Origin: Tetraselmis striata
Taxonomy: Eukaryota > Chlorophyta > Chlorodendrophyceae > Chlorodendrales > Chlorodendraceae
Length of the DNA stretch: 64,000 nucleotides
Direction: 5' to 3'
Assembly: GCA_006384855.1 (NCBI GenBank)
Contig: VCJN01003121.1
Span: 79,002 to 143,001, forward strand
The notes under the pieces were generated by a model. That model searched no databases, was not told the origin of the DNA, and saw only the letters and a list, made by a program, of their open reading frames with translations. Shown here one piece after another: positions 46,069 through 56,022 of the stretch (position 1 is the first letter of the stretch; each line of letters starts with the position of its first letter). Position numbers and translations under genes: made by a program.

Positions 46069-47039
46069 GCCGCCAGGGAGGGGGGGGGGGGGGGGGGGGT
46101 TGCTTGCCGTCGCCGTCCGTCTGATCACTCGCATCTTCTATCCCCGCACAACCGTTTATACCATCCGATTTTGTGTCCGGGCTTGCCACCGCGACGACGC
46201 CCTCAGTGCTGTATAATGCATTTCCGCACCCACATCGGCACTTTTGGGGTCTTTTGGGAAACTTTTGGAACTTTATCGAGCGAAGCGCGTTGCCGCTGGC
46301 CTCGGTGCAATAACGGCCATGTTTTGTCAGCGCTCCTCCCTTTTCTTTTACTCTGCGGCGCCGTCCCACAGCCACAGCGCCATTTACAACACCCACGCCC
46401 ATCATTCGTGGCGATGGGGCAGATGCCCGCAGCACAGCGAACGCAATCGGCGCGTAGGCATACGTTTCATGCTTACACACTCACGGATCCGAAATCAATA
46501 CAAAGTGCCCTGTACAAAATGCGAAGACTAAACCTGGATAGTTGAAAAGGGGCAACGATGTTGTAAACTGAACGTGTTAATACGTATAATTCTTCATATC
46601 GGAAGCATCAGAACATTTTTAAATTTTTTAACATATACGAATGTATCAGGGACGTGGATTTGAAGTGTACGCCTATGCCCGTGATGCGTGCGCTGTGAGA
46701 GCTTTGCACTAGACAACTTCGTGGAGTCGCTCTGCAGCGCCTGTCTCGTAGTCGCGATTTATTAGTAGGACAACCACAGGAAGCACACCACAGGGGGGGT
46801 GGGTGGGTGGGGGGGGGGGGGGGGGGGGGCAGATGCTGCAGGAAAGCAGCAGGGCTTGCGGCCGTGTGATGTCGACGTGTGGTAGCTCGATGTTCCCGCG
46901 CCAATAATCAACATACACGACTCGACTGCTGCCCGCATACACGGTCACGCGGCAGAGCATTGCCTCATTGCTGGGGGATATCGGCGCTCCGAAATCACAG
47001 TGCCCGCGATGGATGACCTCGTCCTCGCGCAACGACTAC
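46069..47039. other. Gene-poor stretch after TL29
   Basis: G runs at about 46080-46099 and 46794-46829. A - strand frame near 47032-46830 (MREDEVIHRGHCDFGAPIS ... VYVDYWRGNIEL) has protein-like composition and runs into the G/C tract. It is not recognised and could be an exon or relic. Confidence 0.3.
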
Positions 47040-47150
47040 GGCGGTATAGTCGTGAATATTAGTCGTGATCCGAGCCGCTGGGGCACGGCTGTATAGTCGT
47101 AAATACCAGTCGTCCTCTGCGCCGCTGGGGCACGGTAGTCTGCTGGTCGG
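47040..47150 (+). repeat. Two-unit tandem repeat
   Basis: GTATAGTCGTGAATATTAGTC and GTATAGTCGTAAATACCAGTC are each followed by CCGCTGGGGCACGG, giving a period of about 58 bp. Non-coding. Confidence 0.6.
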
Positions 47151-49269
47151 CGCACCGCTGCTCGTCGCCGGTGTCGCACATCAACGCCGCGAATGATGGC
47201 ACCGCCAGTCATCAAACATAATGATCTCCGCGGCGGTTGTTCATGTATTAAATTCCCCGCCGGCGTGCTGCCTGTGTAGTCGACGACCGGCGATGCGCTC
47301 CGAAACCACAACTCCGCGCAATTCCGCGCAAATAATAAGGCCGATGCGATCCACGCCGCACGGATCTCGCGACCGTTGCCGCGCCGCACATCGACCTGCT
47401 ACTTGTTGTGGACTGCAAGGAGTAGCATAATCGTGATGTAAATCCCATTATGAAGGGGTGGGGTGGGGTGTGTGTGTGGGGGGGGGGGGGATACTGTTGT
47501 ATGGTAGGCCCATGCCCGTCGGCGTCGTTGCGCCGCATATTTTGGCATCAGCAAGCAAGCCGCGCAAGAAATTCAAAGGCGGTTCCACACTACCTCCGCG
47601 CCCGCCGCAGTTTTAAATATTCGTCGTCGCGCGTCGGCGGTACTGGTGATCACGACTACTGACTGTAGTGCTCCGAAACCATGCGCAAGTACCCGCCCAC
47701 ATCGAGGACGACATATGTGCGCGAGCTGTAATAAGAATACCTGAAAACTGGTACGCCATCCGCGCGTACACTGCTGCACATAATCATACTCGTGATATCA
47801 GCCTTTCTTCACCAGCATCAGCGTAAAAGCAGCAATTGAATTGAAAAGCGACGATATGCCCATTGCTTGGACGCATCCATTTATATGTTGTTGAACTACA
47901 CCCCTCCACATAAGTTTGGGGTCCTTTTTTGGCTGAATATGAAATGAAAAATACTAGGGTATCTAAACGTAGGCCTTTAGGGCTGGAACCCGGGAATGTT
48001 TTAGGTTGTTATAAAACCTTTTGCTTGATAGGGTCTGAATTATAACCTAGTACCCTAAGAATAGGGTATTGCGATCCGGCGCGGGGCTCAAAGGGCATGA
48101 CGCAGTGATGCACAACAATACATGTTATTGGCACATATATGATGGCCCACATGCATAGAGCATTGTATGGTGCAATGCCCGTAGATGTGTGAGGAAACAT
48201 AGTAGCTCGCGGGTTGGGTGGGTTTGGGTGGGCATAGTCACGTAAGGCAGAGTGGGCACACGTGCGTGTGACGATGCTAGGACCAGTGCAGTTCTGCCCA
48301 CTGCAAGCGACACCCCCTTGACTTCAAACGCTTATAGCGGCTCAGGGAGTGCTCCAAAAATTCTAAAAAAATGCGCAAAAAAATCCTTGCGTCAAACGCG
48401 AGAGGTGGTTTTCGATTTTTGAGCAACTAATTTGCACGTTTTGACCACTTTCTAGCGATGAACATAAAATACATCAATCACGGCATCATTTCGCAACACT
48501 CAGCCTCAACATGGGGGCGTAGCTTTGCGCTATGTGTGTCCCCTTACTCCATACGCATTTGTGTGACAGTGTTATGAATGTAGATGCACACGGGCGGCGC
48601 AAACTTGCCACATGCTCCCTCTCTAGCCATGTCCTCGATGGCCAACAACATTGTGCTGTTTTCAACATATTATTTTTGCTGATATTCAAGCATTTAATAG
48701 CGCGCTGCTATGTGGCATTCAACTTGTGATTCGGCGCAATTGCCATGCGTGCACGTGACCCCCATTGATGCGCTCTCGCCTAAGCCAAGGAGGGCTCAAT
48801 AAGCCTTTCATGCGTGAGTAGGCAACAATAACAGCACCATTTTTGGCCGAAAATCACGCCATGTAGTGGTGAAACTGTAATTTAGGGCTTGTGCAATACC
48901 CTTAGTGACCTAATCTTGGTGCCCCACACATGTTGCAGGTGAAACTTACACTAAAGATGGCAGCATGTCAGTACGGCGTGGATTTGCGCGTTGGATGTAT
49001 GCGTACGAAGGGATGGCGCAACTTGTTATTTTCCAGTGCAAGTTTTACACGCATTGATTTGCCATTTCTCGAGGGGCGCAGAACGACGCATGCCATGTCG
49101 CACGGTTAGGCCTAGAGCGTGCCCCCATTTTTTCCCAAGTCGACCTCGCCCTTAGTCACTTGCATGCAATTGCCCACGCCGTATTTTCTACATGACATGC
49201 GCATGTCGAACAAAACTGCAAAACCCAAACTTATGTGGAGGGGTGTAGTATGCATATTCTAGGCCCTTG
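47151..49269. other. 2.1-kb stretch without a recognisable gene
   Basis: Less GC-rich than the genes, and no frame has recognisable motifs. A short block near 47940-48070 has repeated AGGGTAT/TACCCTA words. Otherwise I see nothing. Confidence 0.4.
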
Positions 49270-49400
49270 TTGGTGATGGTTCCAAAAAGTGTCACCGTTT
49301 TATGCTTGCATATGGCGAGGAACACCCTCCTGCATACAGCCATACATTATTGAAATAGTTCAGAAAAGTCATACCAAGGGCATTCTTCATGTAGGTGACG
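49270..49400 (+). repeat. Dispersed repeat family B, copy 2
   Basis: Same ordered words as 25258-25390 (GATGGTTCCAAAA, TTTTATGCTTGCATATGGC, GGAACACCCTC). Divergence is about one in eight bases by eye. Confidence 0.6.
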
Positions 49401-49807
49401 GCATATTCTATTAACCTGCATCATCTATTGTTTGCTTGCGCAACAGTATTATTTTCCTCACTCGTGCAGCTCCACATTTACACTTGTATCGCGCCCACAA
49501 CGACATTCTGACCATAGATATAGGTGAGAGTGTGGATTTAGATGTGGCTTACATCTACCGACCAAATGCCTCGGCAGCCTCATTGTGGCGCCCTTGGTGC
49601 TGATGTGACGGGCGCGCCCATGGCGGCAATACGGCCAAGCCCGAACTGTCAGGACTCGGGAGTGCTGCACTGCCGCTCGGCCGGCCGAGCATTTGATTAT
49701 CGGGTTTATTCGGTTTTCGATGTCTGCACAGACACTCTCACCGCTGCACGGTGGGCAGCGTGCGCCTTGGGGGCCTCCGAGCGCGTTCTTACAGGGGAAA
49801 AGAAGTG

Positions 49808-50641
49808 CTAGAGCTCGTGCGCATAGTAGTCCTCCTCCTCGTCATAGTACTCGTCCTGCTCGGCGCCGACGCCGGCACGGCACGCCTGCCCCAGGCGCGT
49901 GCCCTCCGTGGAGCGCGGCACCGCCTTCCTGAGCGCCGCGGCGAAGTCGCCGCAGAGGCCCGGGTTAAACGCCACGGAGATCTCGCTGAGCCTGCAAGAG
50001 GCACGAGCACATGCGGACATATTCGGGTATGGGCGGAACCATTCAGACACAGTCGGACATGTTCGGACACAGTCGGACATTTTCGGACACATGCTGGACC
50101 CTTTCGCGAGGCATAGCACGATAATCAAACTCGCGCACCACCTCCCTGCATGTGCACCCCAGGTTGATTCTATAAGTGACACGTTAGCAAACGTGCCGTC
50201 ACGTATCATAACGTACCGTCACGTTCCAAGACACACAAATCCCCCACAGATTCCCCTGATTCTGGACATGCTTCGACATGTGATTGAAACTTGTCCTGGG
50301 GAATCCACGACACTCGTCCGCAGTCGTTGCCTTGTGCGAAGTTAGTATCTAATAAATATGTAATTGTTTAATATTGTAATATGGCGCGTGTGCTGCCCGA
50401 TATGCAGGTATCCGGCGTGAATTGCAAAAAGGTGTCCGGTACATATCATGTTTGTAGCGGTTATGTTAGTCGCTACATGAAATGGCAACTAGCGATTAGC
50501 GACATTACATGTAGCGCTGGCAATGAATACTGGTATGCCGCCTGACTACCGTATGGCAATATCTATTCCGGCCCGCTCTTGGACGACCTACACATGTAAT
50601 CCTTGTCTGCTATAACACTAAAGATTCCTCCTGTGTAAGCC

Positions 50642-50677
<36 letters not shown>

Positions 50678-53255
50678 CTTGGTCTGCCGGCCCCTGCGCG
50701 CCACTGTGCATCAACGCTTGGCGTTGATTGTTGTGTGGGTGGCATTGGATGACATGCGGGCACGCGGCATGCGGGGGTTCGGCGGGGGCTCTGCTCGCAC
50801 CTATGCAGCGCGCCAAACGAGTCGGGGATGCTGCCCTCCAGCTGGTTGTTGGCCATGTATAGCGCCTTCATGTGTGAGTGTGGCGGCAGGAGGGGGGGAG
50901 GAGGGGGGGGGGTGATGGGGGCATCGAGGGCGGGGCTCAGACCACACAGACCGTGGCGGGCTCACTAACGTCCATTCACGCAGGTGGCGCTCAGTTGCAC
51001 ACCCGGCTGCGCCGCCCCGCATTCAGCCGGGTGCCGCGCCTCTCCCTCCGCCCTGCTCAGCATTCAGAGAGGAGCTGCGTCGCCTGGAGAGAGGAGAGAG
51101 GGGGCGGCGCACCTGGAGCGACTTCAGCTCGCCCCACCGCGCAGGGATGGAGCCGCTCAGCTGGTTGCCGGCCACGCTGATGTAGGACAGGTGCTTCAGG
51201 CCTGGCGGGCGGCAAACGGCGGGTGACAGGCGGGCGGCAGCGTCTTTAGCATCATTGCTCTGAGGTTTTTATCAGACTATATGAGGTTTAACACTATAAC
51301 ACTTATAAAAGACTATAAGAGAATAAGGCGATAAAGACTATAAGACTATTAAGACAATAATTACAAGACTAAAGGCTATAAACATATATACTATATTCCA
51401 GACTATATGCAAATACGACAAGACTATTCAGACAATAAAGGTCTTGAGGATATAAGACTATAAGCAGATCTTAAGACTATAAATATTATAGGGTTATAAA
51501 GACTATGAGACTATACGACTATAAATACCACAAGAACAGGAAGACTATACGGCTCCGAAGACTACAAGACTATGTGAGGTTTTCCTTATGCTTGATTAAT
51601 AAACACGCAACATACAATGATTCCAATATACTACAGTGTTGATACACAGTATGGACATCTTATTCCAGAAGTCCATCCCCGTCCCCGCCTAATTGGCGGC
51701 CGGGGCGGGCCGGCCGGTGCGGGTCCAGTGAGGGGCCGGCGCGCGCACCTCCCAGCTCCGCGGGCATCGCCCCCCGCAGCGCATTGCGCGCGAGGTCGAT
51801 CGCCTTGAGGCCCGTCAGGCGGTGCAGCGCGGCGGGCACGGTGCCGGTGAGCGCGTTGTCGCTGAGGCTGAGGTCCAGCAGCGCCGTCATCGCGCTCAGC
51901 TGCGTCGGGATGGGGCCCTCCAGCGAGTTCTTGTACAGCGGCAGCGTCTTGAGCGCAGCGAGCGCGGAGAGCGCGGGCGGGATGGGGCCGCGCAGCCGGT
52001 TGTCATTGAGGTAGAGGTACTGCAGGCTGGTGGCCGCGCTGAGCGCCGGCGGGATGCTGCCTGACAGCGCGTTGGCGCGCAGGTCCAGGTCCACCAGCTC
52101 GCGTAGCGCGCTCACCGACGCGGGGATGCTGCCCGTCAGCTCGTTGCCGCGCACGTTGAGCGCCTGCAGGTGCCGCATCTTGGATAGCGGCGGCAGGGTG
52201 CCGGTGAAGTGGTTCTCAAACATGTACAGCCCTGCCGAGTAGGTGGGCCAGGGGGGGGGGGGGGGGGGCACGGGCCTTGCCGTCAGCGCCCTCTCACATC
52301 GCGCCTGCAGAAAGACCCCCCCCCCCCCCCCCCTTCTTCTGGATGGGTCCTGAATATGCATGTAACTGCCCATCATCGCACCGTCGCCGCATTGGATATT
52401 CACCGGTCAATCACGGCCTCCAGAATTGAGAAACAAATGCGCTGGCAGCTTTGGCGACGAAACCCGGCTGCCAGTGGGTTGGAGCGGCCAGGTACAGCCC
52501 AAAGACACCTCGCAGGTCCCAGCATGATGGATGGGACCGGATGGATCTCCCAGTATCCGACATGATGTAACATGCCACGCTCATGCGGGAACACGGCGGG
52601 AATCCTCAGGGAGTGAGAGTGAGGGTGAGGATGGGAGGGGGGGTGGGGAAGGGGAAGGGGGAGGCAGTGCGACGCACCCTTGAGCCCGGCGAGCCCGCTG
52701 ATGGCGGCGGGGATGCTGCCGCGCAGGTGGTTCTCCTGGAAGTAGAGCGCCACCAGGTGGCGCAGGTCGCCCAGCTCCCGCGGGAGCGTCCCCTGGAGCC
52801 CCTGCTGCCGAAAGTCCAGGATGGTGACGGCGCGCCCGCTGACGTCGCACGTCACGCCGCCCCACGCGCACGGCTCTGGCCCGTTCCATGACTCGAACAC
52901 GTCCTTGGGGTCGAAGGTGATGCTATTGCGCAGCGCCACCAGCGCCTGCGGGCGAGGGTGGGGCGCCGGCGGGACGTGGTGAGAGCCGACCCTATTGCCT
53001 CCGTCCTGTCCCAGGAGCGAGAAAACCGAGAAAGAAAGACCCCTGGTCGGAACAGGAATGGACGGGGCGTGGGGACGTTCCAGAGGAGGGCAGAAGATGG
53101 CAGTGCTTCCAGACCTGCAGCTCCTTATCTGGAATTCGTGCGCGGGCGGCTTCTGGAAGCAGCAGCAGCAGCAGCAGGCACGCGAGAAGCAGCGACGGCA
53201 GCAGCGGCCCGCCCCGCCGCCGGCCGTCGTGCCGTGCGGCGGGTTCCGATGCCAT
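49808..53255 (-). CDS. Secreted leucine-rich-repeat protein
   Basis: Six exons, all in phase, about 409 residues: 53255-53115, 52945-52678, 52231-51749, 51201-51113, 50865-50801 and 49991-49808 (TAG). The signal peptide is a basic N-terminus followed by a run of Leu (ACLLLLLLL). Then comes the plant-type LRR N-cap (ALVALRNSI ... CAWGGVTCD) and about nine to ten LRRs of the plant extracellular type (LxGxIPxxLxxLxxLxxLxLxxN, for example ALSGSIPPALSAATSLQYLY). The end is NPGLCGDF and a short acidic, Tyr-rich tail finishing AHEL. No transmembrane segment or kinase follows, so it is probably an apoplastic or endomembrane recognition or scaffold protein. Two LRR-region introns sit within repeats. 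A TTACA (TGTAA on the sense strand) lies at about 49789, close behind the stop. Confidence 0.9.
51270..51585 (+). repeat. GACTATAA-type simple repeat in an LRR-gene intron
   Basis: Degenerate tandem words (GACTATAAG, GACTATTAAGA, GACAATAA) fill about 300 bp of the intron between exons ending 51749 and starting 51201. Strongly A+T-rich against GC-rich surroundings. Confidence 0.85.
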
Positions 53256-56022
53256 GGCAACGGTGGTTGCCTGCTGCCACGCACTAGCCGTGGTGTCCGA
53301 CGCCCTGTGAAAGGTGGCTGCGGGAGACGAGGGGGGGAGTTATGCGATGGTGGTGGGCTCAACCACCGGTAGGAAAAAAAAACGGTACCGGTAAGGAGTA
53401 CTTCGTCTACGGGCAGTGGGTTTGGTTAAACGGGGTAGAGTACCTGTACTTCGTCGCATCTGCTGGCGTCCAGTGCCTCCGGCGTCCCTCTGCCGCCTAT
53501 TAGGTGCTCCGTGCCGCGGGACGGGTCGTAGTAGACCATTAGAAATAGAAGTCCCCAGGCCTGCTGACAAGTAGGGGTCCGCCTGGCCTCCCAGTAACCC
53601 CAGAAAAATTCTCACTTTCTCTGAGAGTCACATTTTCTGGACGCTATCCCTGGGCTGCGACCAACAACACGTAGCGACTACCTGTAAGGATTTCGCTAAG
53701 TAGGACGTTGCACCCCACCTGATAGTTGCCTGATCGTGGTGAAGTAGGGTACTGGTGTGAATTACAAAAAGGCCAATAACAACTCCACCGCTGAGAGAAG
53801 TACCGCTTTAAGCGGTACTAAGTCCCAAAGTACCCGCCTTAGTACGTACTAATGGTGCCAGAGCACCTGTCCCCTTAGCCGTCCCAGGAGCGGAGGGCGC
53901 TAGTACGCACTGAAAGATAAAATGGTCATTGAGAATTATAGAGGTTTGAATCGGACGGGGCTAAGTACGACGGGTGTTACCCGACGTTACAAATTCCGCC
54001 GTACGCGGCTAGGACGCTACTGCCGTATGCCCACGTCCATCCCTCACCCCGATATGACAACCCGCGACGCGGCGGTGTCTCCACCTTCTGCCTTTGCGCC
54101 AGCTTCCAGCTAGCGCAACCCACCCTTCCCAACCCTTTCATGCGTGCTTTGGGGCCTGAGCCTCTGTGTCAGACGTTGTAAGAGATCTGACAACTTGTTG
54201 GCGGAACTGCGCGAGCCCCCTGCTTTGCTAACGCAGCGTCGCAGCGCAAGTACAGGTAGCCGCCTAAATAAACGCGGCCCGCATCCCGTACGACGTACCA
54301 GTATCCTTCCGTAGTGAAGGGTACAGGTACCCCTGCTGCTGGTAGCGACTACCGCCCGGAAGTCACAGTGTATCACCGCCAAATACCCGGATAGATCACG
54401 GCAGCGCGGCGAGTTGGAGTCTTCAAGATTCGAGAACTCGAGAAGGATGGTTCCGGCGCTAAGAGGGTTCTGCTTAAATGTAGGCTTTTTCCTTCCCCAG
54501 TACTTTGCGTGCATTCTCTGGACGCTCTCCCTGTAACCAAAAAGACAACATGGTTCTGAATCATCGGAAACGGCGGGTGGATCATCCGAAGCGGATAGCG
54601 CCCCACGCACACGTGGCTGCTCGGCTGGCGTCGGTGGTGATTGTGAACCCATGAGGCCAGCGTGACGGTGTCGGGGAAGGGCAATCACGGTGTCCCGAAA
54701 CCGCGATGATACGACGAGGATACGGTTTCACCGACGGAATCGTCGGCGTACGTACGGGTAGATTGCGAGCCGAAATTGGCAGTCGCGTCAGAGCTGCGAC
54801 GAGTGTGCCCCGTCATCACCCGCTGACCCGCGTCACGGGGCGGCGAACAAGTGCGGCCGGGGCGCATTCCCAATTCACCCAGCGCCACGTAGCTCCCACT
54901 CAGACGGTCGACCCACCCGCGCCGCTACCACCCCCGCCGCCGCACGGCCAGGACCATCGCCAAGTGAAACCCCCAGCCGACCCAGACCAGCAGGTAGCGC
55001 GCCACAGGCTGTTGCCGCCACCCGCCGGCACAGAAAGGCAAATTATTATTGCCCGCTTGCACCGCGATACAAAATAATGACAGCCAATTCCACCCAGTCA
55101 GTGAGGTGCAGTAGAGGCGGCGGCCCGTCCGTCCCCGACTGCCGCGCCCCTAAGCGCTTGCTGGAGATCCGCCTCCAGTCGATTCTTTTGCTCTCTGCGT
55201 AGCGCTTAAGCGACAAGGTGAAGGAGGCATGGTGGGGGGCAGGGGGGGGGGGGGGGGGGAGGGGGAAGAGCGCAGGTCGGCCTTGCGGGGTTCAAACCAC
55301 ATGCGTTGCAGTTGTTGACGCAGGAGCAAACCCCCTCCCTCTCCATCTTCTTCTCTACTCCTCCCTCACCTTAGCGGTGCATGCATCCACCCTCGGTATG
55401 TGCTCGACGTCTCGCACCGGCTCGCCTCGCCGGGCGTTGCCACAGCGAGGTCGCCGCCACCTCGTAGGCCATATAGTTTTATCACCAGCCGGGCTGCCAC
55501 TCGCCAGCGGCCGTTCCTGCCGTTCCAGCCGCCGCCCAACCTCCGCCTCGACGACGACGCGACCTGCACCACTGCGAGTCGTCATCGCCGCCGGTTCTCC
55601 TTGCACAGGGGCCCGTATGGACCTCGTGCTCCCCGCTGCCGTAAACCCAACAGGGCAGTCACCGCCGTTCAGAGGCAAGTAAAGTAGGTCGGAACGCCGC
55701 CCGACCCCACTGAGGATCGCAGCCGCGCCAGCCCCGTGGCCACAAGAGTCTGTACTAAACTGCAGACGTAATGCTGCACCCTTATGTATGTTTTGTAATC
55801 TTCATTTATCCATGTTATGGTCTCTATCTTCATATTTAGAAGATTATCACGCCTGTGGGTCGCCGCCTGCACCTGTGAGCATCCTTTCCCGCCAACACAC
55901 AATGCCCCCCGGCTTGGACCTTCCTACCGCGCATGCTTTCGCCTTTGTGACGGTGCGGTCTTGGCGCTCCACATCACGCTGAGCTCTCATCACCACGCTC
56001 ACCCGCACTCCGCGCAGGCGAC
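53256..56022. other. Intergenic region between divergent LRR and EXECUTER genes
   Basis: About 2.8 kb between two divergently transcribed genes, so it should hold both promoters. Contains exact GTAGCGACTA at 53671 and 54342, a near-palindrome AGTACCGCTTTAAGCGGTACT at about 53803, a GCGGCCCGCATCCCG motif at 54274, family D copy 3 at 54463-54546 and a G run at about 55242-55259. Frames at 54706-55077 and 55400-55687 lack recognisable motifs. Confidence 0.4.
54463..54546 (-). repeat. Dispersed repeat family D, copy 3 (inverted)
   Basis: Same 83-bp core as 33198-33280, inverted, with the CCGGCGCTAA left flank shared with 33781-33866. The longest-range repeat pair in the window (about 21 kb apart). 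Confidence 0.85.

Noticed and set aside
52583-52891. Frames antisense to the LRR exons
   Set aside because: Shadows of the GC-rich LRR coding sequence; the - strand LRR model is complete and in phase.
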